From contig CM041292.1 of NCBI GenBank assembly GCA_023052935.1, positions 140,643,143 through 140,707,142 of the forward strand: a stretch of 64,000 nucleotides of DNA, given 5' to 3'. Shown here piece after piece: positions 33,103 to 43,699 of the stretch (its first letter is position 1; every line of letters begins with the position of its first letter). The notes below the pieces were generated by a model, which was given only the letters and a program-made list of their open reading frames with translations, was not told the DNA's origin and made no database searches. A program made the translations under genes and the position numbers. The stretch comes from Piezodorus guildinii. Lineage: Eukaryota; Arthropoda; Insecta; Hemiptera; Pentatomidae.

Positions 33103-33135
33103 TTTATTTATTTTCTATTTTATGTAATTTGACTA
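32526..33135 (+). mobile_element. J7: internal Jockey fragment (J6 type)
   Basis: The last 102 ORF2 codons (from TATATGGACCTACGG to the stop TAA at 32830-32832) are free of stop codons. A 3' UTR follows but lacks the segment just after the stop that holds the stem-loop. It stops at GTAATTTGAC without poly(A), so it is truncated at both ends. A (TA)n run of about 76 bp lies at 33024-33099. Confidence 0.8.
33024..33099. repeat. (TA)n microsatellite
   Basis: This is a pure TA repeat of about 38 units within the J7 3' UTR. Confidence 0.95.
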
Positions 33136-33960
33136 TTATTATCAAAAGAAAAATGTCTGTGTTTGTGTGGTAAGTTAAGCGCAGAAACGTTACGTTATAT
33201 AAAACTGAAATTTTATATTTAAGACAACTATATGCCCGAGATGTCATAGCAACTTTTTCATCAAAATTGGCTAACTAGAAGAGCCACTTTATACCATGCA
33301 TTTTGCACCTATTTACGATTTTCTCAAAAACGGCTCCAACGATTTTAATTAAACTCGCTATGTCGTTTAAAATTGGTCGAGCTTTAATATCATGTAAGTT
33401 TGATTCTGATTGAAATAGTTTGACAGGGCTTAAATGCCGATGTTTCAAAATTTCTTCTTCTAAAGTACCTAGATTTTATTAAATTGACCATATCATCTGA
33501 TTACGATTAGCTAAAAAAGAAAAATATATAAGTTGAACCAATTCGATATCCAACTATAGGAGAAAACTGCTAAAATATTTTTTTAATGCAATTTTTGTTT
33601 TTTAACATAAGAACAATGATGCAGATGAATAATATATCGTTGGAAAGCAAAAGATCTTAGAAATATCTACAATACATGCTATTGTAAAAAATGATGGAGG
33701 GTGATGAAAAGCCGATAACGCAAATTTTGGTTTGTATAAGAGGATATATTTACTCTTATTTAATTTCTCAGTATATTACACTTTCGTACACAATAATATA
33801 ATAGATTATTTAATAAAAACACATGTTCCTATTAAAATCAAATGTAAATAATTCTTTAACAATTTATTTTCGTTTCTAATTTTGTTTAAATATTTTTAAA
33901 TTTATGTAAATAATGGAGGTAACTGAAAGTCGTGTGTTGAGCCCACCAGATTTTTTTTCA

Positions 33961-34604
33961 ACGAACCCTTGAACTTCTGGGAGACTAAATAATTTATGAA
34001 CCTTGTCGCCTTTTATCTCTCGAAAGAGGTGCAATTATATGTTTAGATTCGATTAATTTTTTTATAATAATATAAGATTTATATATTGAGCGGGAATCAA
34101 GTTTAATATTTAAAATGTGAGATAATATTGCGAAAGAGAAAAAGCGGCGCCGAGACGTCATATTAAGCCCTATTGTGGCCTGTTTTGTAGGGACGTGGAC
34201 TGATGGCCAGCTATTATAAACATGATATGGCCATTTGTTGATTCGTAGCCATAGTAATCAACGAAAAGTCAGGAATTGTGACTCGGTATAATTGTGATGT
34301 CAATAATATAGAGAGCAGTGGCGAGGAGCGTGCATGTGCTCCCGTATAATTTGTATTCCCACGTGCTTCGTGATCTCTTTCACCTTATTAATTGTAGCTG
34401 CCACAATTATTATGACATTATATCGACCATTGCCGCTAGCGTTTTGGCATAATACTGAGCATGAGGTCCTAATCTATAGTTAATTCCTTGAACGGTAATA
34501 ATCTTGTTGCCGATGAATAAATTACACGGTCACATTTTGAAAACTTTATTACATAATCCATAACAAAAAGTGGCGATTAATGAATATTAAAAAACTGTTT
34601 TATT
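33961..34604. other. Complex non-coding island between REP-1 copies
   Basis: About 34135-34520 is GC-richer and non-repetitive, with an E-box CACGTG (34361), TATGACATTATATCG and GCCGCTAGCG. No open frame suggests an exon. It is a candidate conserved regulatory element (inference only). Confidence 0.35.
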
Positions 34605-35895
34605 TTTAAAAATCCGGTGCGCACAACAAATGCCTTTCACTTACCTCTTAAATAAACGCAGGGTTCTAAAAATCTAAAGGAATTACATTCAGTTTTGTTT
34701 GAAACATATTTTGAATTAAATAATCTGATTGTATAAAATTGTTATGCAGAAAAATACCTTAGTATATGTCCCATTTGATACTTTGAATGAATGATGAAAA
34801 ACTTTTGTTTTGAAACTAGGTCCCTTAAGAACATATCCAAGATAAGGATATAACTGGCCAAAGAACACATACAAAAAACGAATAACATTAATGATTTGAA
34901 TAAATATATACACTTATTTAAATGATAAAAAGAGAGAAAAATATAAAATAACACTAAAAATATTACAATAATACCTAAATGTAATAAAGAATTAACAAAC
35001 CAAAAAATATTAAAATAATTAAAAATAAAAACTAAATAAAAATCTACTTTACTATTATTCATGTCATGAAGTGTAAAATTTCCTCACCTCACTTTGATCC
35101 CTATACTCAAATTAGACAGCATCTGGGGGGAGGCAAGAAGGTGTTTAAAAAGGAGTGATTTGAATGAAGATTGGAAAGGAGCATGACGGGTGTTTGATGG
35201 GAGAGTACTCCAGAAAAAAGTGGATTTGGCTAAGAAGGAAAAATTCATAATTTTTAGTTCTATGGAAAGGCGTAGGAAAGACGGGACCTGGTTGATTCCA
35301 ACGATATATTATACATCTATATTACTGTTATCTATATCTATTTTATTCTTTTTTTGGTTATCAAATCCGTCCAAATTGTATTTAGAAGTTGTTTATCAAT
35401 GCTAATAAGATGATGTGGCTAATGTTTTGAAATCTACAAAATTAAAGGTACTTTACAAGAAGATTATACCAAAAATCGGCATTTAACGCCTGTAAGACTA
35501 TTTCAATCAGAATAAAATCTAAATGATATTACACTCTTTACCGATTTTTACATCGACAAAGCTAATTTAATCAAAATCATCAGTCTTTTTTTGAGAAAAC
35601 TTTAAAAAGGTGCAAAATACATGTTATAAAGAAGCACTTTCAGTGTGCGAATTTCAGTGAAAAAGGTGCTGTAACATCTCGGGGTTATATTTGTCTCAAA
35701 TATGAAATTTCAGTTTCGTACTACGTTTCATTTTTGTGCTAGACACAAGCACACGGAAACAAAGACACACAAACACAGACTTTTTTGCGGGACTTGGTTA
35801 TTTGGACTCAGTGGACCGTTAAAAACTGGAATTCGAAAATGTTCACGATCGCAATACATTCCCTTTTTATGTATAGATAAGTAAAATTTAAAACA
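34605..35895 (-). mobile_element. REP-1 copy e, interrupted by a CR1/L2-like fragment
   Basis: The plus strand starts with the reversed right end (AAAAATCCGGTGCGC, CCTTTCACTTACCTC) and ends with the reversed left end (GAATTCGAAAATGTTCACG, TATAGATAAGTAAAA). The middle (about 34672-35292) is LINE sequence. Confidence 0.75.
34672..35292 (-). mobile_element. C1: CR1/L2-like LINE 3' fragment
   Basis: On the minus strand, at about 35190-35110, the translation contains FLAKSTFFWSTLPSN and SSFKSLLFKHLLA. This fits the 'WNSLP...FK..L..HL' C-terminus of CR1/L2-type reverse transcriptases. The 3' UTR contains the reverse of AAACTAGGTCCCTTAAGAAC, a block also present in C2 and C3. It is broken and 5'-truncated. 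Confidence 0.6.
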
Positions 35896-38800
35896 TTGTA
35901 AATGAAGAAATTTATATGTAGATTTATATACTTTTGATTAATTTCAACAAGAAGCACATGTTAACAACCACTAAAAAAATTTAGCATGTTATTAGAAATC
36001 ATTATTTTATCATTTTTAGATAATCTACTATTCTAACCTGTTTTTTAAAAACTTATACTCTGCTTTTGGCCTCGTTTGGTGAATTAGTAATATGTAGCTA
36101 TTTACATATACGGATCTGCAAGCCACATTTTACACACACACACAAAGATAATTAGAATAGTTTTCTTTTATGTGTATTACCAAAGAGATTAAAATGAACA
36201 AACTCAACGCTACATTTAGCAGTAGACATATGTATTATTTATATGTTTATTTACTTTCATTAGAAACGTATATATTGTGTATATTGGAAAAGGTTTCGAT
36301 TGCATTAATGTTTTTTTCGACGAATTTGAAGCAAGCAATTAAACGTATTGGACTTTTATTATAGGAAATACTTTTTATCAAGATTGTTCGAACGATGGTT
36401 AAACTTTTAATTAAACTTATCAAAAAAAAAAAAAAAAAAAAAAAAAAAACGAGATCCGTAGCAAACAAATACCTAGGCTCGGTGCATTCAATTGTGTAAT
36501 TAAAACTGACCATAACAAAAAATATTTATTTTTTATCTTTTACTCATATCCCTTAATGTCAATTGTAATGCGAGAAGATTAACTCTATACACTACTCATC
36601 ATTGTATGCGATTAGTTTTAAAAAGGCGTCCTATTAAAAATTATTTAATTCCTTAATTCTGGTTTTGTTTTTTAATGAAAAACAATTTCGAGAGAGCTTT
36701 TTAACTAAGAAAACGCGATTAATTACATTACAAAATTGAAATCTTGCCTATATACACACTTAAAACGCATTTTTTTTTTCGAAGATAGAGAAGCGCTCAT
36801 TACTCCTTTATTTTTAAGATAAATAAAAATATGTAGAAAGTTTTAGAATTTGTAAACAGCGATAAACAAAAAAAAAAAAAAATGTCAGGCACTGATAGGT
36901 ACTGCAGATAGAAGTGAAAACTAAAATGCAATACATTCGTCCATTTTCCATCTATTGGCACTCCAAGTAACAATTCTATTCCTTTTTGTATGACCTTTTA
37001 TTATCGATTTTCACAATATGTCGTAAAAAAACAGTAATAAGTATTAACACAGCTTAGCTTAAATAAATTATGGTTAAGACTTATATCAAGTGTTGTAACA
37101 ATAGTTAAACTATTCTACTATCGACGATTTAATTATATTCTAGAAAAAATACGATGGGTCTATGGTAACTGCCATATGAAACCAAAATTTCTGTTGTTTT
37201 ATTAGTTGTTGTATCATATTTGTTATCATTGGGTATAATTAAATTTAATGTTTTATTCAAAAATTCCATTAACCGTATATTTTTATCATCTGCTATTGAA
37301 TTTAAAATATCATGATCATTTTTCTGAACGTTTTTGGTTAAATTATTATTAAAGTACTCCTAATATATAACATATTTGTTTTATATAGATATTTCATCAC
37401 AGTTAGATTATCAAATTTAAATTAAATTTCAGTCTTATGATAAAATTTAATATCGATATTATATACGTATTATCTAATTGTATTCATATATCCGATAACT
37501 AATTATACACAATAAATATTATGGAATAGATAATTTCCTAATGTTTTACTAATTTGTTTAATAATAACATATTCAATTTAATAGAAAAGTGGGTATATTT
37601 TAAAATATAGTTATTTCTTCGTCTTATGTTCCTTTCCAAAGGTTATTAATCAAATATATAACCGCCTAAACAGAGTTATTTTAGTTCAAATGTAATCTTT
37701 ATTTGATACTGTTTGAAATATCTATCTTGAGCCGATGCCGTACTATGTTGGTGACTCTCGAAATGGTAACGCGAACTACGTTATTTTCCTCTCCCGAAAA
37801 AAGCTTAACGCGCGTAAATAAGTTTAAAAAAAATATCTATAAACTTATCACAAATTATAAGAATTTACTTTCCCAAAAACTCAGTTATTACTATTATTAA
37901 ATTATTAAAGATTAAAGATAGAAATAAAGGAAAAGGTTCTCGAAATCAGGACACCGCGATAGACAAAGGAAAAAAAATGTTATTAACAAGCCAGAACTTA
38001 TTAGAGATGAGACTCCACGACAATTAGGTTATTATTATTGATAGGGAAAAACTGTAAAGTGTTCTGGAATGAGGAATTTTTATTCAGATCATTTCAATAG
38101 TAATTAAAAGAAAAGTAAAGGACATGTTAAAGAAGTCTAGCATAGAAGCATTTGGTTTATAATTTTCAATACTAAACCTTTGTAATCGTCCAAAAAAAAA
38201 AAACTATAATAAAAAACCCTCCCCTCTGCGGGATTACGTTTTAAGGTACGAAGGGCTAAGATAACAAACCGTTATACATATCGTACAAACTTAGAAAAAA
38301 AATCCGTCTGTCTCAATATTTTTTTTTTTCATCTTAAGCTAATATTTAATCTCTTCAGCAACACATACACGTATACTGTTCCGATATAAAGTTAGCATAG
38401 TTTTAATTCAGTTAAAACCTCAAACAAGATCTTTTATTTCTGAGTATCTTTGACTCCTTCGGATTCGATCCAAAGGGCAAAGCTATGCATTGAGAAAATC
38501 TGGGTTATGAGAAAAGTGAAAAATGGAAGAGGATTGAGTGTGTCTGAGATTTGTAGGAATATCGCCCTGAAGGTATTTGTCATTGAACCGACCTATCTCT
38601 CTCTCGTTTTAGATTTTTTTTTTTTTTTTTTTTGTCCATTTCTCATAATGTAAAGAAGAAGTATTAATTAGTCGTTTTAGTTAGCTACCCTGGCAGCATC
38701 ATTTAAGTATTTCAACCGAAACGTCTATGAATTTAATATTTAAGAAAACGACAAGTGCATATTTATACCTATTACAGACAAATTTAAAATATCTTATTTC

Positions 38801-39017
38801 TTAATTGATTTTTAATTAGAACTTAATTACCGGCTTAAATTTCTATTATTGACTTATATAACGCAAATGGAATTTCGAATGAGTAACAGGTTTTAGAACG
38901 TGAAGTTTAAAAACTAAGAATAACGCTTATATTACTCAATAATATGTATTTGAATACTGAAAATAATTAATTAGAGTGTATTTTACTTTCACATATATAC
39001 ACTAATCTTTTAATTTT
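35896..39017. other. Long AT-rich stretch without recognisable genes
   Basis: It contains A/T runs (36421-36449 and about 38611-38631) and a short CA run at 36135. The open frames are AT-driven. About 38450-38600 is slightly more complex but unassigned. Confidence 0.55.
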
Positions 39018-39100
39018 TACTTTCACACACTATAAAATATATAGTAAGGAAAAGTATTCCGATAGCGAAAATTTCCAAATTCAATTTTTTTTGTGGCTGT
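39018..39100 (+). mobile_element. REP-1 left-end fragment (copy i)
   Basis: TTTTACTTTCACACACTAT, AAATATATAGTAAGGAAAAG and TTCCGATAGCGAAAATTTCC match the REP-1 left end. Similarity is lost after about 39100. Confidence 0.6.
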
Positions 39101-39495
39101 TTTTAAAATAGTATTTCACAATTGTTTGAAGAAAATTTAATCAAGATATTTCTTCGAAGTATTTGCTATTTTTATAAGAATGCGTAATATAAGAAGATTA
39201 GTGGAAATATCTGGGAAAAGTATAGCTCAGATCCAATATTATTTTTTTCCGTGCCCAGCGTTGTTTCGGAGGACCGAGATCGCCGAGCAATTTCTCCTCA
39301 TTTCCTTTAGCCCTTTAGCTAACCACTATTTTTACCCTGTTCGAATCGATCAACAGACACGACACGACCATCCAAGTATAGTTGAAGAAAGCTGCGTTAT
39401 AAAATTATTTTCAGAGGGCTCCGTAAATAGAAAAGCAAATAGAATTCCTATAACAGACATTCCTATAACATTAGTTACTGTTATAGGAAGTAGTG

Positions 39496-39534
<39 letters not shown>
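39101..39534. other. Unassigned DNA and a (TA)n run
   Basis: 39200-39440 is of mixed composition with no recognised family or convincing exon. A (TA)n microsatellite lies at about 39499-39541. Confidence 0.5.
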
Positions 39535-39543
<9 letters not shown>

Positions 39544-40030
39544 TTTTTTATTTTTTATATATTAAAATTTGTTTCTAAATGAACAGTACTAATAGTGATA
39601 TAAGACTACATTCATATGTTATATACAGAAAATAGTGACAAAGTCAAATTACATTAAGTATAATATAAAAAAAAAGGATCACTTGTAGCTGGGTGGCTAG
39701 CGTAACAGCCTCCCATGCTAAAGGTCACGGGTTCAAACCCGCAGGTGGTCCTAGGATTTTTTAATGGGAGTAAAAAATCCTTAGTTACGCCGTCCTTCGG
39801 AGGGGACGTTAAAAGGTGGTCCCGAGCCTGTGCGATGTCAAAGTGAGAAATAAGTTAACATCATACACACTATCATAACTATATGCAATATTTACAATCA
39901 GCTAAGGGAACCCCAGATTGGGCTTTTCCCACCTCTTGTATAGGGAAAAGCGGAATCCAAGAGATCTCAACGCCTCTCTCTCAGCCGGGTCACTGGTGCG
40001 AGCCAGTGGAGGCTGAGCTAAGCCATATAT
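39535..40030 (-). mobile_element. J9: Jockey 3' UTR (J6 type), split by a SINE
   Basis: 39550-39665 is the reverse complement of the J4 3' end (TTGTTTCTA.ATGAACA, GACAAAGTCAAATTACAT). 39841-40030 is the reverse of the upstream 3' UTR (GCAATATTTACAATCAGC, GGGAACCCCAGATTGGGC, TCAGCC...GGCTGA). SINE-A copy 2 lies between them. The family stem-loop is preserved in part (TCAGCC 39981-39986 with GGCTGA 40011-40016; CACTGG with CCAGTG). Confidence 0.8.
39676..39840 (+). mobile_element. SINE-A copy 2, 3'-truncated
   Basis: It has a well-preserved head: GGGTGGCTAGCGTAACAGCC and B box GGGTTCAAACCC, then GCCGTCCTTCGGAGGGGAC. It ends at GTGCGATGTCA, so the distal body is absent. It is inserted in J9. 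Confidence 0.8.
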
Positions 40031-40339
40031 CCACGAAAAATATATAAAATTAAAAAAAAAGGAATTACAAAACCATATGTCTAATAAAGAATTTATTATT
40101 TGACGACTGTTAGAAGGTTAATATAAATGTATTCGGGAGGGTTTGCTGTAATATTGATCAATAAGTATGTTTATTTATTTATAAAATTAGAATTAGCTTT
40201 TTCCTTCTAAATATTTAAAAATTATAATTGATATTTTAATTCTCATGTCACTATTAAAATAGTTAACGATTTCTAATAACAATAAAATAATTCATTTTTT
40301 ATGTATATATTAATAAATAGATAGATTTTTATAATTTAT
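40031..40339. other. AT-rich non-coding DNA
   Basis: I see nothing recognisable here. Confidence 0.5.
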
Positions 40340-40510
40340 GGTGAAACGAGGTCCCCTAAGAATAACGTATTTATATAAAAGTAATTTTTGTATCTGGTCA
40401 AAGACATTAATAAAACTGAAAACATTAACAGCTATGATAAATGTTTATGTATATATTATGGAGAAATAAAATTAAAAATTGATGTTCAAAAGTGCGAATA
40501 GTAATAAGTC
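40340..40510 (-). mobile_element. C2: CR1/L2-like LINE 3' UTR fragment
   Basis: The blocks GAGGTCCCCTAAGAATAACG and CTGGTCAAAGACA...AATAAAACTGAA match C1 and C3 in the same order. No coding part is left. Confidence 0.45.
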
Positions 40511-41159
40511 TATCGAACATATAATATATGTGGAATATATTTGAATATGCTTCAGTATAATACAATAGAGAATAATATGAAATAACTTAACAGATAAAAT
40601 AACTTTGTTTAAAGCAAATTGCGCTAACAATGTTTATGCTTAAAATGTTCCATATATATTATTGAATGACATATTTTTAATTGTTTAAAAAAATATATTT
40701 TAAATGTCTTCATACTAAAGTTTTATTAAAAGTGTTTGTGCTAGTTATGGATCACTGGTGAAAACCTCGTAAAAATATCGAACAGTATTTTTTTTTCTCT
40801 GCTGGAGCTGTTCTTCTCATAGCTCATTTTTTCTTTTCTTTTTGATTTTATTTCCTGATTAACCACCAAAATTGGCATAGTCTGTCTCTTACTATTTATG
40901 GATCTTTTTTTTCCTGTCATTTAGCTTTAGGGATCATATATGTTTTCTTGCCATCTTTTTTGCCAATTTAAAACACCAACTTTTTAAAAATATTTTTAAT
41001 ACAAAGAGGCATTTAAAAGCCGTTCTAACCTCTTTCAGTATCTGAAATAATTTGATTTTTAACCGTTTTTAACACATATATTTATGCCCATGATGTCAAC
41101 CAAGCTACTGCTGTTGTACCAATTTACGTACTACTAATAGAAGTATAAAATTAGTAATA
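40511..41159. other. AT-rich non-coding DNA
   Basis: I see no gene or classified repeat here. Confidence 0.5.
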
Positions 41160-42050
41160 ATACATAACTTTTTATTCATTGAGCAATATTACAATCTGTC
41201 CAATTCAGGACATTTTTAATAGTGATAACGTACAACATTCATACTACATTCACACGATATATATAAAATTAGTAAACTATTTTCAGTAATCAAATAAATT
41301 ATTAATTATCAATTATATTTGATAATTGCTGAAAAGATCCACTGTATAACCTGCTGTTCCGAGATAAAGGCCCGCGATCACAGGCAGAACAAAAGAGAAC
41401 CCCCAATTTCTCTGGAACAATCGAGATACAACTGGGTCGAGTCCCGTCCTGGCCTCGATAGAACAGCAAAACGAAATTGGAATTCTTCGAAAAATGAAAT
41501 TCTCTCCTCTTCGCCAACATGAAGTGTATCATGGTTTTCGAGGAAGAGTTTTCTTGTCAAAGTATTTTAATATATCTAGACCCGCAGTTTGTTTATTTTC
41601 AGGGAACTCTTGCTAAGTATATTGTTTCAAAGGGCACATTCATGTACTTGGCAATGCCTAACTTTTATTTAATTTAGGGCAAATAAATATTAGAGCTAAA
41701 AGAAGTCTTTCGTTCCATGTGTACCAATTAAAACAAAAAATGAGATAAAATAAAACAAGTAAACATAAATACCCAATGGAAATAAAAATAAAATAAATAT
41801 AATCTTGGCCACCTATATACAATATTCACATACTGCCCCTGGGAACACTGAATCGAATTCCTACACCCAGAAGTGGATGGCGAGGCACAACGCCAGCCAG
41901 GTGTTCCCAACGCCTCTGTCAGCCGTGTCACCAATCTAGCCCGTGGGGACTAACAGACTAGAGCCACAGGCTGTCAGGCATGAGTGGAGAAGCTGGCCAT
42001 TTCCAGCACTCCAGTTGCATATCTATAAGAGATCACTCAGCCAATGCCGC
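41160..42050 (-). mobile_element. J10: Jockey 3' end (J1 type), interrupted
   Basis: The reverse complement of 41735-42050 matches the J1 3' UTR (CTGGAGTGCTGG, ATGGCCAGCTTCTCCACTCA, GTTCCCAGGGGCAG). The reverse complement of 41160-41280 matches the J1 end (GTATGAATG, GGACAGATTGTAATATTG, AATAAAA). About 450 bp of unrelated sequence (41281-41730) separates them. The family stem-loop is degraded. Confidence 0.75.
41281..41730. other. Unassigned insertion within J10
   Basis: It starts with an imperfect palindrome (TTTCAGTAATCAAAT ... ATTTGATAATTGCTGAAA, about 41280-41337). A GC-richer core at about 41345-41530 follows, without a recognised protein. It could be a non-autonomous element or an older segment. 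Confidence 0.4.
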
Positions 42051-42280
42051 CTGACTATGTATGATTAACCTTATCTTGAAAATCTTTTTTTCCATCTTCA
42101 ATAATAACTGAGTTTATGGGGAAATTACATCTTTTACAAGTTGTTTCGATCATATAAAATTATTTTAGTATTTTTTCTTTAATAATTCTCGATGTGCTGG
42201 CACCGCAAAACTTTACATTTAATTTCAATCTTCAAAAATAACTGAGTGCTGTGGACAGACGTGTTTATGGTTGGCTTTAA
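42051..42280. other. AT-rich spacer
   Basis: AATAACTGAGTTTATGG and AAAAATAACTGAGTGCTG suggest a small direct repetition. No gene is seen. Confidence 0.4.
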
Positions 42281-42851
42281 CACGTTCAGGCCGGAGCGAA
42301 TATCTTCGGTTTTCCGCGTGATGCGGGACTGTGTTTGCTGCTTACGCTTTGTTGGGCGGGAAGACACTGTTGCAAGTTCCAATGTGGTTAATGCGAGATC
42401 ACAACAGTTCCAGGCTTTCAATGCGCTAAATTTCGAGACCGTAACAGTTTTGACCTACACGTATGATTCTAAGGAGCAATTATGGAAATACTTTTTAAAA
42501 AAATATTATTATATTATTATTTATTATTAAAAATGATTCTTATATTATTGTTATTATATATTATATCATATTACATAAATGAAAATGTGAAATGAAATCA
42601 CGCAGAGCTAAATAAAATTCTTTAAGAAGAGTAATGAAGTGAAATTAACCGATAAGTTCCTATGAGGAGAGGGAGGGTGTTGAAAGTTATAAAATATTTA
42701 ATAAATAAACTCTTTTGGTAGTTTATTTCTATGACAAATAATTTTGAGAAACAATAAAATAAACTTATTTTATAAAAACAAGCGACTTACCTTTGATGCA
42801 CCCCGCCCCGTGGAACAGTCAAGTGTGACCAGTTATGCCGGCGTGAACGTG
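42281..42851. mobile_element. Candidate piggyBac-like MITE, about 571 bp
   Basis: The left end CACGTTCAGGCCGG and right end CCGGCGTGAACGTG are inverted repeats with one mismatch (13 of 14). TTAA precedes the left end (42277-42280), and TTAA occurs one base after the right end (42853-42856). piggyBac elements insert at TTAA. The ends are GC-rich, the middle is AT-rich, and no transposase is encoded. TTAA is common in AT-rich DNA, so the superfamily is a suggestion. Confidence 0.55.
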
Positions 42852-42856
42852 TTTAA

Positions 42857-43699
42857 GTAAGAACGCAAGATCTCAAATTTATATTGTTTTTTTTTTTCAT
42901 CGGTCGATTAATAAAAGTTCATAATTTAAAATAATAAAGCAATATAAAATTAATTTTCAAATTAGTATTAATTATCACCGGTCAAAGGAGACTGACGACC
43001 ACAAAATTAACTATGACATGCCGGATAAAATAATAATTATAATAAAGGAGCTCTAACTAAAAATCTTTATATTTCTTTTACTTTTTTGTATGAGTTTCTT
43101 ACGATAAAGGTTACTTAAATGCTGGCAATAAATAAGCGAAGGATATCGACAAGGAAAGCTACTCTGGAGAGGGCGCCATAAATTGGCAAGAATGAGGGGC
43201 CGCTGGGTTTTGGCGGGCCGGAGATTGATGTAGGGGGCCAAGGGGGCGGAAAGTGCCCCCATCAGATATTGTGTCCTGTCCTCAGGACCCGTCCTCTATC
43301 TCTTTATGCTCTTCGTGTCTTCATAAAATATTTTACCCTTCTTTCCCGATTCCCCGATAGGCATTTCATTTTATCTCCTAGCTATGCGTACAAGAGTGCA
43401 TTCCAATGGGGTGTAGAAAAAAAACAACGTTATATTGTATTCAAGATTTTAAAGGACTGTAAATATTTTAATACTTACCAATCTCTCTAGGTTATGGATT
43501 ATAATTCGACTTATTCAAAAAAGCCTCAGTTTAGTTGTTTGTTGCGAAACATTACGGTTTCCCACGAAATTCAAATAATTTTAAGGCGCTACTGGAAAAA
43601 AAAAATTCACAACCGCCATAGGAACTCGTCGTGTACTTGACCAGCGCACGCAGCAGCGTTAGATTAAAAAACTTATTTAGTACGTATAATAAAAAAAAA
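42857..43699. other. Non-coding DNA with a GC-rich island
   Basis: About 43120-43330 is unusually GC-rich for the window (GAGGGCGCCATAAATTGG, GGGGCCGCTGGGTTTTGG, GGGGGCCAAGGGGGCGG). I recognise no exon or repeat family. Confidence 0.4.

Larger units (their letters stand above)
32485..33960 (+). mobile_element. REP-1 copy d, partly replaced by J7
   Basis: GTGCGATCGTGAAAACTTTCG and TTCTCATCGGC (32487-32525) are REP-1 left-end sequence. The copy resumes at about 33150 with GTCTGTGTTTGTGTGGTAAG and continues to the right end GGAGGTAACTGAAAGTCGTG ... CCACCAGATTTTTTTT. About 60 bp of REP-1 expected between the two parts is missing. Confidence 0.75.

Noticed and set aside
34716..35062. Hydrophobic open frames on the minus strand resembling membrane proteins
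   Set aside because: The AT-rich composition yields Phe/Leu/Ile codons by chance, and the region is LINE 3' UTR nested in REP-1.
39676..39750. tRNA gene with a good B box (GGGTTCAAACCC)
   Set aside because: It continues into the SINE-A body and recurs as a dispersed repeat; no clean cloverleaf is formed.
41302..41532. Overlapping open frames on both strands as an exon
   Set aside because: No recognisable protein, no clear splice sites, and the segment lies within an interrupted Jockey 3' UTR.
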